Shown: positions 31,699 through 43,880 of the stretch, one piece after another | Layout: the number at the start of each line of letters is the position of its first letter | Position numbering within the stretch: the first letter of the stretch is position 1 | DNA from: Gadus chalcogrammus | Taxonomy: Eukaryota > Chordata > Actinopteri > Gadiformes > Gadidae | Assembly (NCBI RefSeq): GCF_026213295.1 | Contig: NC_079427.1 | Span: 1,793,627-1,857,626, forward strand | Direction of reading: 5' to 3' | DNA: 64,000 nt | Translations under genes and position numbers: made by a program | The notes under the pieces: generated by a model | Database searches by the model: none | What the model saw: only the letters and a program-made list of their open reading frames with translations | What the model was told of the DNA's origin: nothing

Positions 31699-32519
31699 CT
31701 ATGTAACGGGTATAAGAAATACTTCAATTATTTTATTGAAATTCCTGCTAAAATGTGTATATAGCCTCTATATTGAATTGTCCTGCAATCAGTTTAATTG
31801 CGCCATCTACTGTTACCTTTAAGGCCGCGTTCACATCTAGCGTTTTTTGTAATAGGGAAAATTTGAGCAGACCGTTTTTTCAACAAAAAAAAAAGCTGGC
31901 AGCGTTTTTTGTCCTGTAAGCGTAAGCTAGCAACGAACCCATTCGAGACCCGACGTTACTCGCCTACTACGTATCCAGGCTAGAGCCCATAGACATGTCG
32001 TAGATCTCGACATGTTCTATAATTGAAATTATTAATCGCTCCACCGGCACTTTCCCGAGTGATTTGTCCGCCATTGTTTCTTGTTTTGACAATTCAGTTT
32101 CCTTCGTGACAAAGTCTCAATGTTCCGCTTGTGATTGGTCAGTTGCCAAAAAGACGCCTGACGTCGGGCGCTTTCTTCCTGAAAGTTGAACTTTTTTCAA
32201 CGCTCCGTATGGCAGAAAAAAACGCTGGGAGAGGCGTTTAATAAAACAGCCGTGACTTTTACCAGTAACGCTCTACTCCATCAGAATATAATGTAAAACA
32301 AGCGCTGGCAGATTTAAAAAAACGCTAGATGTGAACGCAGCCTAAATCTATATATATGATCGCAAACCGGATGCGCTTCCAGTTTTCCAGCTCTCTGCTA
32401 ACTATGTGTGTTAAATGTGCCATGAAGTTATGTTTCGTTCATTTTTTCCGCCATGTTCCACACGGCGCCTCGTGGCCTGTTAAATTTGATAGGCACCACT
32501 AAGGGGTGCCGTTACATAG
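31699..32519. mobile_element. Unclassified element with ACTATGTAACGG inverted ends
   Basis: ACTATGTAACGG (31699-31710) and CCGTTACATAGT (32508-32519) are exact inverted repeats. TGTAAC...GTTACA ends suggest a solo LTR or a small DNA element. A MITE at 31823-32342 is nested inside, leaving a body of about 300 bp. Confidence 0.5.
31823..32342. mobile_element. MITE with GGCCGCGTTCACATCTAGCG ends and TAA duplication
   Basis: The terminal inverted repeats span about 26 bp (GGCxGCGTTCACATCTAGCG then TTTTTT) with one mismatch. TAA is duplicated at 31820-31822 and 32343-32345, consistent with PIF/Harbinger. No coding. A related but diverged terminus begins near 39137. Confidence 0.85.
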
Positions 32520-33198
32520 TTTAATTATTTATCTAATGTTGCGTTTTGCATTTTGTATTTTTCTATTGTATTTTTTTCTATCTTACTTTTCTATTTCACA
32601 AATATATAATAAAAGGATGATGTTTGTTAAAGAAATAAGTTAAGAATATATTGTATTGTTATGTTAAAACCACTATACGATCACATGTTAAAAAGAATTC
32701 TGTTAAAAATCATTATATTGTATTAAGTCACATCTTGAAATGCTAATGCATTCCTGTAATCGTAGAATATCAAGATGTGATGTACTTGACCAGTTTTCCA
32801 GCTCTCTGCTTGGGATGTCGGATCCGGTGAAAGTGATAAATCATATATTGTGTGTGCGCATCTACCTAATTGCAGCTACCACATAAAGAACCATCATCCA
32901 ATCCAGCCTGTGTGTGTGTTCTTGGCGGTACGGGTACAAAGCAGTTACACTATACCCTTAACCATAAACACAGAGCCTCCTACCCACTATTCCTAATCAA
33001 AATAGCTGTTTTGCCAAAATAATAAACCAAAATAATCACCACAATTATCTCAATTAAAACATTTGCGGTACAACATTTACGTTCTGCTCCACAGAAATAA
33101 TAACAAACCAACATTCAAACAGCATGTCAACCCACATTCGTAGTTCAGATATAATACCACACATTGTTAGACACCCTGTTTGCATTGAAATGAACCGG
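32520..33198. other. No gene; probable 3' non-coding or LTR part of the gypsy element
   Basis: ccagttttccagctctctgct occurs at 32379-32399 and 32789-32809. Minus-strand TGTAACTGCTTTGTACCCG near 32931-32949 could be an LTR start. Not resolved. Confidence 0.35.
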
Positions 33199-33594
33199 TT
33201 AACTATAACTGATAAAGTCCTTGAAATGAACTGGCTGTCTCACAGCTCTTCCTGAACGGGATACAGTCTGTGGTGGCAGCCCTGTGCCCCCAGCAACGAG
33301 GGGCTCCTCAGCTGTCCAGTCCCCATAGGAGGGTCCCTCGCCCTGCCGTGGTTGGGCATGAAGAGGGGAAGTGGGAGGGCAACTTGACAAGCCAGCGAGC
33401 AGTGGCAATGTGTAACGTTTCAGTCTGTCGTAATGGACTACCTGTGTCTGTCCGTCAGAGTCCAAAGGACAGGCAATCCGATAGGTACGCCCCAGTTCTC
33501 CTTGAGAGCCCAACACAGCCAGGACCCGGTGTGATCCCTTCCAGTGGGGAGCCAGTTTCATACGGTCCTCTGTGGGATTATGAAGCCACACCAA
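33199..33594 (-). pseudogene. Gypsy integrase C-terminal domain
   Basis: VWLHNPTEDRMKLAPHWKGS then RVLAVLGSQGELGRTYRIAC and VVHYDRLKRY match the GPY/F-like C-terminal module of gypsy integrases. A Pro/Gly-rich tail and VRQPVHFKDF precede the stop. Confidence 0.75.
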
Positions 33595-34425
33595 ATCCCC
33601 TACTGCCTATGGTGTGTGACGGACGGCTCCGTCGTAGTACAGCTTTTGTTTCTCGTGTGCTTGGACACCGCTCTGTCTGGCACCACCAAACGCCATCTCC
33701 AGTTTCCCTGCCAAAGAGGCCACAAAGTCTGCATGGGAAGATGGTAAATCTGATGATACCCGGGATGGCACCATTGGGATTATACGGGGTGGTGCGTGTC
33801 GTGTTAATCCCTAAACATTTACAGTCTTTGCACAATCTCTGCTTCAAACTGCTGACCTTGATCACTGTGAACAGCTTCTGGAATACCATGCACTAAAACA
33901 TAATCCTCGAACAAACACTGTGTTACCGACTGGGCTGTTTGGTTAGGAAGAGCATACAGATTTACATATTTGGTAAAGTAGTCTTCTACCACCGATACAT
34001 ATCTGTTACCCTGTTCGCCACTCTCTGAAATGGTAGAGTAGCTTGAGAACCCCCCATCGGCGCCCTTTGCTTGGGCGCTGGGGCTTTGCGGGTTTGGCAT
34101 GGGATGCACTGCTTGCACCACTGTTGAATATCTTTAAACATAGAGGGCCAATAACAAGTTTGCCTTGTCCGTTCCCATACTCGCTCTGCAGAAAAGTGTG
34201 CCGAGGTAGGACCCCGTGTAGGTGCTGCAGCACATCAGGGACCAGCGAGGAGGGCACCTGACACGTGTCACCCCCCGTGCGGGAAGATTTCACTGTCCGG
34301 CAGAGCAGTCCGTTTTTTACAGCAAGGCGGGGATATTCAGTCCATAATTTCCAACATGACCGAGAGCTACCTTTCATGTGCCCCCGCGGCGGTCGAGAAC
34401 TACTCCCCTCAATCCATTGAAACAC
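33578..34425 (-). pseudogene. Gypsy integrase fragments
   Basis: In two or more frames: a zinc-binding region remnant (LLCRTVKSSRTGG, VLQHLHGVLPRHTF), then YVSVVEDYFTKYVNLYALPN and HGIPEAVHSDQGQQFEAEIV with the second catalytic Asp of the D-D-E triad, then TTRTTPYNPNG. The third catalytic Glu region is shifted or lost. Confidence 0.75.
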
Positions 34426-34904
34426 TGCACTTGTGTCAGGATCGGCTCTCTTATTCCAGTCCCGTCATGTGAAAGTGCATGCATGAAAGACATGTCAGAC
34501 TCACAGTCTGTGTCCACTTGCTGCCCTGTGGTGAGGTCAGAGGTGCAGGGGTCCACAGCAGATGGCGGAGATGACAAAATGTCTGACCGGGGAACCAATG
34601 GCTCCGTGTCTGAGCCTACAGAATTCACCTGAGCAGCTGTCTCCTGATGGGTGTGATTCACCACACCAGACCCTGGGTTTTGAGGCCGCCTTGAGAGAGC
34701 ATCAGCATTGACATGCTGCTGACCCTCTTTGTGCTGCATGACCCAGATAAAAGGGTTGAGTTCTAACACCCATCTCGCTCTCCTTCTGGTGGGGTCCTTG
34801 TCAATCGACATGCTGCGAAGACCCAGCAGAGGCTTATGGTCAGTTATAATGGTGAAAGCAGCTGATCCAATGTGGTGTCTGAACTGGCGTACAGCCCACA
34901 CCAC
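34374..34904 (-). pseudogene. Gypsy RNase H and connection
   Basis: Contains VWAVRQFRHHIGSAAFTIIT, DHKPLLGL, RRRARWVLELNPF and HVNADALSRRPQ, the C-terminal RNase H motifs. The N-terminal RNase H part lies in another frame upstream. A poorly conserved stretch follows toward the integrase. Confidence 0.82.
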
Positions 34905-35098
34905 AGCCCATAACTCTCTGTCGAATGTACACCATCACTTTTCGGTGGGAGCCAGCGACCTGCTAGCATACACCAGCACTCTCTCCAGCCCTTCCCTGTC
35001 CTGAGCCAACACGGCCCCGGCGGCATCCATGGAGGCATCTGTGTACACTTTAAAGGGAACATGGAAGTCTGGCATTGGGGCGGATGAAAGTACTCCCT

Positions 35099-35884
35099 TC
35101 AATCAAATCCCTTCCATTCAAAGGCTCCATCACATTCCATTATCCACTGGAACGGTGTGTCTTTGCATGTTAAGCGGTGCAGAGGAGCTGCACGCCGGGA
35201 AAAGCCCTCGATAAAAAATCGATAGTATGAGCAAAGACCCACAAATGCTCTCACCTCGGTCAGTCTTTGAGAGTCACACTTTGAGTCTTTGGTGTGGGCT
35301 ACGTTCTGACTTTGTCTGTGTTTCGAAGGGTCTGGCTGCAGGCCATGACGGGACACAACATGGCCGAGGAACACCACCTGATTTTGGGCAAGATGACATT
35401 TTTTAGGGTTTAACCTGAGGCCTGCTGATTGAATCCTGGAAAACACTTCACGCAGAGAGGAAAGATGTCCCTCAAAGGTGGGGCTGTAGATCAGCACATC
35501 ATCGAGATAAACCATGCACACCTGCCAGGGAAGCCCTCTTAGCACCAGCTCCATCATGCGCTGAAATGTTGCAGGTGAGTTAGTGAGGCCCACTGGCATC
35601 GACCGCCACTGATAGAGACCCCTGCCGGTGGTGAAGGCAGTTTTCTCCCTGTCGTCCTCAGCAACCTCCACCTGCCAGTAACCGTTTGTGAAATCCAGGG
35701 TGGTGAACCACCGGGAGCCAGCTAGCACATCCAAGGTTTCATCCACCCTGGGAAGAGGATGAGAGTCTTTGACGGTTATACTATTCAAGCGACGATAATC
35801 AATGCAAAACCTCCACTCCCCATTATTTTTCCTCACCAGGACGACAGGCGAGGCCCAGGGGCTACAGCTTTCCTCAATCATCAA
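35099..35884 (-). pseudogene. Gypsy reverse transcriptase
   Basis: A 261-codon frame with SPWASPVVLVRKNNGEWRF, CIDYRRLNSITVKDSHPLPR, motif A FTTLDFTNGYWQVEV, FGLxNSPATFQ-type RSMPVGLTNSPATFQRMM, the catalytic box MVYLDDVLIYS, LNPKKCHLAQNQVVFLGHVV and FVGLCSYYRFFIEGFSRRA. All RT blocks including YLDD are present, so this domain is intact, while the neighbouring ones are not. Confidence 0.9.
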
Positions 35885-36103
35885 TCATCAGCTAGCAGGG
35901 CCGCCACCTGCCTGTCTATCTCTTCTCGCTCGTCGCGCTACGACGCGTTGGAGAGTCTCCAAGGTTGCCGCGACATACAGAACCACAGAGTCACCGACCC
36001 CATTGGTGGTTCTATGATTTGTTCCAAAACAGGGGTCATTAATGGGCCACAGGTTATATTCATACATCCAAGCACACAAATAATCTATTCAGTACAGAGC
36101 AAA

Positions 36104-36252
<149 letters not shown>

Positions 36253-36344
36253 CAGCCCCCACTGACGGTTTCTCCTCTTACTCACGTTCCTGCTCGCGCT
36301 CTCTCTCTCACTCACTCACTCACTCACTCACGTATACACCTTGC

Positions 36345-37017
36345 CAAGCTCCTGTGCGACGTTTCCACGGGTCAGCCAAGGCCTGTAGTCTCCGCCAACT
36401 GGAGACGCCCCGTCTTCAAGGCGGTACACGGCTTGTCTCGCCCAGGTAGGAAACCGTCCTCACGGCTGGTGTCAGAGATTTTCATCTGGCACGGGCTAAA
36501 GAGAGATGTGAGGGCCTGGGTCGACACTTGCACTGCCTGTCAACGCGCCAAGGTGCATCGCCATGTCAAGGTCCCCCTGGAACACTTCTCGGTGCCCGAG
36601 CGGAGGTTCGACCATGTCAACGTGGACCTGGTGGGACCCCTGCCCCCCTCGCACGGCTTCACCTACCTCTTCACCATGGTGGACAGGACGACGCGCTGGC
36701 CGGAGGCAGTCCCGCTCTCCTCAACGACAGCCCCCGACCTGGCCCGGGCGTTCATCGCAGTGTGGGTCTCCCCCGCTACGGCACTCCTGCTGACCTCTCC
36801 TCTGACCGTGGTCCGCAGTTTACTTCGGAGCTGTGGGCGGCGGCGGCAGAGAATCTGGGGGTCGTCGCTGCCCCCCGCCCGCCCAACAAGAGGATGTGAT
36901 GGACGATGTCACGCCTCTTCCCGCACCTCCTGACTTTGCCTACAGTTGTGGGGGCTGGGCCACACGCCCTCCGTGCCGCGGGGATTTTGAGTATTGAGGT
37001 GAACACTGGGGGGGCTG
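36345..37017 (+). mobile_element. Second Ty3/gypsy fragment (integrase), internally deleted
   Basis: Plus-strand HGLKRDVRAWVDTCTACQRA (zinc finger CxxC), RRFDHVNVDLVGPLPPSHGF, FTMVDRTTRWPEAVPL and, after a frameshift near 36775, ADLSSDRGPQFTSELWAAAA with the second catalytic Asp. The rest of the core is deleted. A C-terminal end (near 36890-36950, EDVMDDVTPLPAPPDF) and a polypurine tract (36998-37013) follow, and TGTAGTGACTACATTATGGG at 37018 looks like the 3' LTR start. Confidence 0.82.
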
Positions 37018-37442
37018 GTGTAGTGACTACATTATGGGTTTGTGTTCCCCTCTGTCACGACTGGCCTAGGGGAACCGGACATAACAAACGGTGCTCCCCT
37101 CTTTTCCCCACTCCCAAGGACGACCAGGCACACAGGGCTGCAGTCTAGCATAAGGTAATTTATTCAATTGATGGAGCCTCGGGGTGAGCATAGCCAAAAC
37201 AACAAACAAAAACAATCTAACCCAAAACTAACTTCCCTAACCAACAAACCAAAGAAAACAAAGTTCACAGGATTCTCACTGACTCCCTACGTGATAAACA
37301 GGAGAAAATCAAAAGATAAACCAAACAAGCTACTCACCCCTACGGTTACCTGGACTGCTAAAGTTTTAACACATCACAATACAATACAATACAATGCCAC
37401 ATGATAAAGCCTGGTGCAGTTGGGAGCAGGGTCAAGAGAAGG

Positions 37443-39060
37443 AGAATGATTGTCTCCAGCGGCGGCCATTTATATATAGTGCTGTAATGGAGCTGGTGCC
37501 TTTTGAGTTTTTTAGAAAAATAGCAGACTGTATGGTCGATACCACGCTCATCTTCCTGCAGAAGCACCGCACCGACGCCAAGCGCACTGGCGTCCACCTC
37601 CAGCTTAAAGGGACCAGAGATGGAAATTAACTTTTTTGCCCACCAGCCACTGTGGCAGGTAGATTTAAAAATCGACCAGCCACTCATCTTTTTTACCAGC
37701 CACTTTTTATACGCTATATATTTTTTAATATATGCGTACATTTTAAACAATATAATAGTAACAATAGATAAGAAAAGTGTTTTTCATACACATCAGTTGG
37801 TGTTACGATGACAAGTTTGGGGATAATTAATCTATACAAAGTATTTTCATTAAAAAACGAATTGACATATTAATAATAAAACAACATGCATGGCTACACC
37901 ATCATAAGTCAATAGGAACATTTGTTTTTTTGTATTTACATGTGACTGCATACAAATGTGTCCACACAGACATGGTAACTAACGTATGATAGTAAGTATT
38001 ATATGCCCTTAACACTAATATTCAGAAGAAAATATGTGTGGCATTCAGTCCAATGCTGAAAATATATCTGTGGCATTCAGTAGGCCAATGCTGTGGTAAA
38101 GTGTGTAAAGTATGACCAAGTGTTTCTTTCTGTTCAATAGATAGAACTTTATCAATCCCCTGTAGGAGAAATTTGTTAATGTTTGTCCCTATAAAACAAT
38201 AATGGTAAAATAATAAATACAAAACACGACGGTAACTGAGTAGGTCAAACCGTCCAATCTGGAGGCTCTACTTAACCACTCCCCCTACTCACTTCCACCA
38301 ATGCGAAGCGAACAGAACTGAGTAGGGGAGGGCGTAGCCTAACTAGTTTGTGAACGACCCAGAGAAACGCAACTCAAATTCAATGTGAACATATATGAGG
38401 CTTTAATAAAGTGTGTCAAAAAGAGGGCATGTCCGGGCAAAAGAGGACGTCTGGTTACCCTACCGTGTGGCGTGTGAGCGTGTGCATGGGTTGAATTGCG
38501 TGTGTCTCACGCCGAACGCGTGAGACTTGAGAGCCCTGTTACCGATATTATCCCGGATATTGACAGTCGCAGTTCAGCAAAAGAGGCGTAGAGGAAGAAG
38601 GGGCCCGGATGTTGACAGTAATGGTTGTGGAACTGTGCAGCGCCGTATATAACGAATGTATGAGATATGCAAATTTGATCGGACCTGACTGGAAAGTATT
38701 ACCCGCCACAGTGGCGGGTGAAGTGACACAATTCACCCGCCACCATACAAATCCACCCGCAAATGGCGTGTGGCGGGTGTTAATTTCCATCCCTGAAAGG
38801 GACGCACAAAATCGGGGGCAGCAAGTACAGGCGCACTACAGAGAAGAGCTTTTGCGGCCTCAAAAGCAAACTGACACTTCTCTGACCACTGGAAAGGAAC
38901 TTTGGGGCTTGCCAAGCTTGTGAGTGAAGCCACTACACCTGAAAAGTTCTTACAAAATCCACGATAATATCCAGTCATCCCCAGGAAACGGCGGAGCTCA
39001 CGGCGCGTTTGGGGAGCTGGGAAATCGATGATGGCCTGCACCTTCGCAGAAAGGAAGATC
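37443..39060 (-). mobile_element. Third gypsy fragment (RT end/RNase H), split by a hAT MITE
   Basis: Minus strand: QAIIDFPAPQTRRELRRFLG, YYRGFCKNFSGVVASLTSLA and PFQWSEKCQFAFEAAKALL (39041-38820), then after the insert at 37615-38795, KLEVDASALGVGAVLLQED and VCYFSKKLKRHQLHYSTI (37606-37470). The two parts meet exactly at the 8-bp target duplication. Other pol domains are absent. Confidence 0.82.
37615..38795. mobile_element. Non-autonomous hAT element with perfect 8-bp TSD
   Basis: Ends CAGAGATGGAAATTAAC and the reverse complement of CAGGGATGGAAATTAAC. AAAGGGAC is duplicated at 37607-37614 and 38796-38803. It interrupts the gypsy RNase H frame, and 1181 bp carry no transposase. Confidence 0.92.
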
Positions 39061-39109
39061 TTAGGATCTTAGGATCCCCAGGGAGACTTTGAATTTCCTC
39101 AGCTGCCTG

Positions 39110-39770
39110 AGGTGGTATAGGCCGCTTCACCATCCTGCGTTCACACCAAACGCGACAATTGTCGCCCGTTCGTGTTGTCGCCGAAGTTTTGTCGCGCCAC
39201 AAATCATAATCTGTCGCTGTGCACGTTTTGTCAAATTTGTCGCGCCACAACAAGATAACCACCAACAAGAAGTTATTAGTTGTTATTTATACAAAGGGTG
39301 GCTTAAATCCAGCGATCTGATTGGTTCCTAACTTTTATAATGAGCGTATACATAACTGCTATGACGCCCAATCATTTTGTGAAAGTTTGCATATCACTCC
39401 GCGCCTGGAAGTAGAAACAGTTACAAAGTAAAACATATGTTGTGATGGAGAGGGTGTAAATTTTGTTACTCCGGGAGTGAGCAAGGCGATGGAGAGACTA
39501 ACGAAAGCTTAGGCACACGGCGAGTGAACTGCTCCATAGGATAAATTGCCGGCAAACCGCTCTAGCCGAGCCTTCTCTCGGAGGGACGCTAAAGTGTTTT
39601 GCATGGCGACCGTCGTGCATTTTGAAGGCAGCCAGGAGGGACTACTTTTTTGTATTCTTTAATAAAACAGCTACTTTGACTTTCTTTTTTTAAATGTAGT
39701 GTGTCTATGACTTTCGTTTTGCCATAATAGTAACCGTTGTATAAAAGCAATAGATCACGACAGGCTGTGG
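39110..39770. other. No gene; MITE-like terminus near 39137
   Basis: TGCGTTCACACCAAACGCGA with repeated TTGTCGCGCCACAA motifs (39137-39250) resembles termini of fish MITEs. The matching opposite end was not found. The rest is unassigned. Confidence 0.4.
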
Positions 39771-39771
39771 T

Positions 39772-40480
39772 ATGTGCTCAGCATGGCAAAAACCCCTGGA
39801 TTATTTTTCACTAAACCAAACCACCTCTGCTGGATATTCCTACCTGGACAACCCACGCTCTGAGATCAGAGGAGGGGGCATTGCTGCCATCTACCAACAA
39901 GACCTCCAACCTCGCCCTCTCACCATCCCTGCTGCTCCATCTTTTGAACACCTGGCTTTTAAATTACCCGGCCCAAAACCTCTCATCATTGCAATCATCT
40001 ACCGCCCCCCCAAACCCAATCCATCATTTCTACCAGAACTCTCTGAATTCATCACCGCACTCTCCTCAATCTCACCATCTGTTTTACTTCTCGGTGATTT
40101 CAACCTACACATTGACTCCCCGGACTGTAAAAATGCCATGGACTTCCTGGACCTTATCCACTGCCTCGGCTTCACACAACACATCAACTTTCCCACCCAC
40201 AACCGTGGACACATCTTGGACCTGGTTTGCTCCATTGGCCTCCACATCCACAATATCTCCAGCACTGACCTCTCCATATCTGACCACCTGGCCATCACAC
40301 TTGTCATTGACATTCCCGCCCCCCAACTCAAACCGGTCCGCACAATCACTTTCCGCATTAAATCCATCTGCCCAGTCTCTCTTTCCACCTGCATATCAAA
40401 CACTCTTTCCAGCCTCACCTTTCCTGCAAGTCCAACCCCCATGGACCTCGTCAACATCTACAACAGCACACTGTCTTCAT
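39772..40480 (+). pseudogene. L2 LINE endonuclease
   Basis: GGGIAAIYQQDLQPRPL, LIIAIIYRPPKPNPSFLPEL, VLLLGDFNLHIDS (catalytic GDFN), THNRGHILDLVCS and ISDHLAITLVI (catalytic SDH) are the apurinic-endonuclease motifs of L2/CR1 ORF2. The N-terminal part including the NTRS block is missing, because the element is 5'-truncated near 39760. Confidence 0.88.
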
Positions 40481-40481
40481 C

Positions 40482-41507
40482 CAGTGTTTCCCCTACCATT
40501 GTTCAGGCCTGGCGGGCCGCCAGGCCAACGAGCGCCCCCGCCAGGCCAACAACAGGCCAAAAAAAAGAAAATTTAAAAAAAAAATAAAATTTAAAAAAAA
40601 TAAAAAAAATAATAATAATGCGGTGTCGCGCGTGCACAGATTATGCCCCATCATAACGGACAATCTGACAGCATTAAGTTATATCATCATTAGCATGGCA
40701 CTGTCACACTAAATTTGTACCGGCTGACAAATTTGTACCGGGCGCGTCATCAATACGTAATCCATTCCAAACCTGCCCGGCAACAGATGATCAGATGATT
40801 AGAACCTTTCGAATGAGGTGAAAGGTTCACGAACATTCGCGAACCTTCTATCTAGCGATCCGTTATCTGTATTGTGCTATTTCGTCATTGACCTGCTTTA
40901 AACACTCAGTTTACTTGCTAAATTTGATTAAACAATGAAATACAATACAAATATAAAGTAAAAACAAGTGTTATCTAGCGATCCGTTTTCTGTATTATGT
41001 TATTTCGTCTTTGGCAACATGAGCGCAAATGTTTTTTGAAACCCGCTTTAAACACTCAGTTTACTAGCTAAATTTGATTAAAAAATGAAATACAATACAA
41101 ATATAAAGTAAAAACAAGTGTTATCTAGCGATCCGTTAACTGTACCATGTTATTTCGTCTTTGGCAACATGAGCGCGAATGTTTTTTGAAACCTGCCCGG
41201 CAACGGACGACGCGATCATCTGTTGCAGGCAGGTTTGGAATGGATTACATATGGATGACGCGCCCGGTACAAATTTGGCAGCCGGTACAAATTTAGTGTG
41301 ACAGCACCACCAAAAATTGTATTGTAAATAAAATTAGTTTATTGTTAATAACGTGTTTATTGAATCATTATCAACTTGTGATGGCTAAGCAAGTGTTTTA
41401 CATGGAAATAACCAACAAATACTCTAGCATCCCGTGAAAAATATATAAAAAAATCACACTATCAGCTCTTACCACCGGGCCTAAAAAAAATTCTAGGGGA
41501 AACACTG
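40482..41507. mobile_element. hAT-type MITE in the L2 ORF
   Basis: Ends CAGTGTTTCCCCTA and the reverse complement of the same. CTTCATCC is duplicated (40475-40482 and 41508-41515), overlapping the first base by one. The L2 frame resumes exactly after it. It contains a second MITE at about 40700-41310. Confidence 0.88.
40700..41310. mobile_element. MITE nested in a MITE, with ~125-145-bp internal tandem repeats
   Basis: Long inverted ends: CTGTCACACTAAATTTGTAC then CGGCTGACAAATTTGTACCG and GGCGCGTCATC at the left are mirrored at 41260-41305. Inside, TATCTAGCGATCCGTT recurs at about 40850, 40974 and 41121, each followed by the same TTTAAACACTCAGTTTACT and AATACAAATATAAAGTA text in the first two repeats. 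Confidence 0.8.
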
Positions 41508-41515
41508 CTTCATCC

Positions 41516-43307
41516 CTTAACAAACTGGCCCCCCTAAAAACCAAAACTGTCACCTTTACTCACTCGGCTCCCTGGTTCACCCCGGAACTTCACAAATTAA
41601 AAAAACTGCGACAACTAGAACGTCTCCACAAGAAAACCGGTCTCACAGTACACGCCCTCGCATACAAAGAGCACACAAACCTCTACAAATCAGCACTAAA
41701 CAAAGCCCGTTCAGTATACTACTCTGGCATCATTCACTCTGGATCCTCCAACCCACGAACCCTGTTTTCTACCATAAATAAACTCCTCAAGCCCCCCGAC
41801 AACATTTCATCCTCATTCACCCGAGAGAAATGCAACAACCTCATTTCCTTTTTCAACTCCAAAATAGAAAACATCCACAACCAGCTTGCAACCTCCTCTG
41901 CCTCCACCCCGGTCCCCGAACCCACACCTCCTTCATCCTCAGACCACCGGCTCTCTACCTCCTCTGCCTCCACCCCGGTCCCCGAACCCACACCTCCTTC
42001 ATCCTCAGACCACCGGCTCTCTACCTTCTCACCGATAACCACTGCTGACCTCTCCAAAATACTCTCCACCATGAAATCATCCACCTCCCCCCTGGACCCC
42101 ATGCCCTCTGAACTCGTCAAAGCCTGTTTTACCTCTCTCGCCCCACTGATCACTGACACCATCAACTCCTCCCTTACCTCTGGCACTGTCCCCCCACCTC
42201 TTAAACTTGCTGCCATCACCCCTCTCCTTAAAAAACCTGGTCTTGACTCTGACAGCTCCAACAATTTCAGACCCATCTCCAACCTCACATTCATCTCAAA
42301 ATTACTGGAAAGAGCCATCGCTCAACTCAAGACTTACCTCCTCTCCAATAACCTATATGAAACATTCCAATCCGGCTTTAGAACCCACCACAGCACTGAA
42401 ACAGCACTAATCAAAGTCACAAACGATCTCCTATACTCTCCTCTGATTCCGGCTCCCTCACCATTCTCCTCCTCCTGGACCTCAGTGCTGCCTTCGACAC
42501 CGACAACCACTCCATCCTCCTCAGCCGCCTGAAATCCTTAGGCATCACCGACTCCGCCCTCTCCTGGTTCAACTCATACCGTCAGAAAGATTTCATTATA
42601 TCGCCATAAACAACCACAAATCCCACACCACCCCTGTCTCACACGGAGTCCCCCAAGGCTCAGTGCTTGGCCCCATCCTCTTCATCCTCTATATGCTCCC
42701 ACTTGGCCACATCATCCGCTGCCATGGACACTTTCACTGCTATGCCGATGACACTCAACTCTTCATCACCACCAAAACCATCACTCCAGCTAATCTCTCC
42801 ACCCTCACCAACTGCCTCAGCGACATAAAAACCTGGATGAACCACAACTTCCTCAAACTCAACAGCAATAAAACTGAAATTATAATGTTTGGCCCAAAGT
42901 CCACACTCCCCACCTCCCAGAACTACTCACTCTGCATTGATGGTCACTCTGTCACTCCCTCCGCCCTGGTCAGAAACCTTGGCATCTACATGGACCCTGC
43001 ACTCTCCTTCAAGTCACACATAAACCACGTCACTAAAATATCCTTCTTCCACCTCCGGAACATAGCACGCCTTCGACCCAATCTCTCCTTCTCAGCTGCT
43101 GAAACACTAATTCATGCCTTCATCACCTCCAGACTCGACTACTGCAATAGCATCCTGTATGGTCTCCCCTCGACTGTTCTTCAAAAACTGCAATATGTTC
43201 AAAACTCCGCTGCTAGACTGCTCACCCACACTCCCTCCAGAGAACACATCACTCCCGTCCTACGTCAACTTCATTGGCTTCCGGTAAAACAACGCATACA
43301 TTTCTAG
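41516..43307 (+). pseudogene. L2 LINE reverse transcriptase
   Basis: KTVTFTHSAPWFTPELHKLK begins the linker. A 66-bp in-frame tandem duplication (41889-42020) repeats a Ser/Pro/Thr stretch. RT motifs: [76 protein letters not shown] (frameshift at ~42450), SHGVPQGSVLGPILF, the catalytic CYADDTQLF, LNSNKTEIIMFG, LVRNLGIYMDPALSF, and LDYCNSILYGLP. Breaks include a stop near 42607 and a TAG at 43305. Otherwise it is nearly complete. Confidence 0.9.
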
Positions 43308-43528
43308 ATCCTCCTCACCACCTACAAAGCCCTAAACAACCTTGCCCCCTCATACCTGACAGATCTCCTCCAACGCCCCATTGACCCACACCGAACACGC
43401 TCCACTGTTGCCAACACCCTCATCCCCATCACCAGGACCAAATACCGCACCATAGGGGACAGAGCCTTTGCCATTGCCGCCCCTACCCTCTGGAACTCCA
43501 TCCCAAACCTATGTATTATTATTATTAT

Positions 43529-43612
43529 TATTAGTATACCACTGTTAAGGGCCGTTGTCCGGCCCCGACATGCAGCGGAGGGCCGGCGACCCACTTCACA
43601 GTGGTATAATGA
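43529..43612. mobile_element. Palindromic ~75-bp MITE (TATACCACTGT ends)
   Basis: TATACCACTGT (43538-43548) and ACAGTGGTATA (43597-43607) are inverted. The GC-rich middle (GGCCGTTGTCCGGCCCCGAC ... GGAGGGCCGGCGACCC) is also self-complementary, so the whole folds as a hairpin. It lies at the broken end of the L2 LINE after an (ATT)n run. Confidence 0.8.
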
Positions 43613-43789
43613 GCACATACCACTGACTGAAGTGATACTACTTAAATATACTACTTAAGTGATACTACTTAAATCTACCACTCTGGGCCTACCTAATAAA
43701 CCGTTGGAACACACAAGATCAGAAACCATAGCAACGCCGGTAAACAAACCGAGAAGCCCAATCCCTATGAGAGCTCCCCGCGCTACGGC

Positions 43790-43880
43790 CATCCTGAGGC
43801 GCACAGAGCTTTTGGCCGTGATATTATATATACAATTATATACGCCGTATACCCGCGTATTTGGTCGTGTTAAAGCAACA
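43790..43880. repeat. Dispersed repeat piece shared with 24318-24360
   Basis: GAGGCGCACAGAGCTTTTGG followed by CCGTGATATTATATAT matches the downstream side of the BED-finger fragment. Confidence 0.75.

Larger units (their letters stand above)
33199..35890 (-). mobile_element. Ty3/gypsy retrotransposon pol, degraded
   Basis: In minus-strand order: reverse transcriptase (35884-35100), RNase H (34904-34640), HHCC and integrase core pieces (34425-33819) and an integrase C-terminal part ending at 33199. Gag, protease and the 5' LTR are missing upstream of 35890. Several frameshifts and at least one internal deletion separate the parts. Confidence 0.85.
39772..43520 (+). mobile_element. L2-type LINE, 5'-truncated, with nested MITEs
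   Basis: One ORF2 reads through with several breaks: endonuclease (39772-40480), a MITE insertion (40482-41507), linker and reverse transcriptase (41516-43310), and the C-terminal tail ending TLWNSIPNL at 43508, where it is cut by a TATTAT run and a palindromic element. Motifs are given in the two component entries. Confidence 0.9.

Noticed and set aside
41734..42318. 194-codon minus-strand frame with a repeated Glu/Ser-rich block
   Set aside because: It is antisense to the L2 reverse-transcriptase linker. The repeated block is the 66-bp duplication of the plus-strand ORF.
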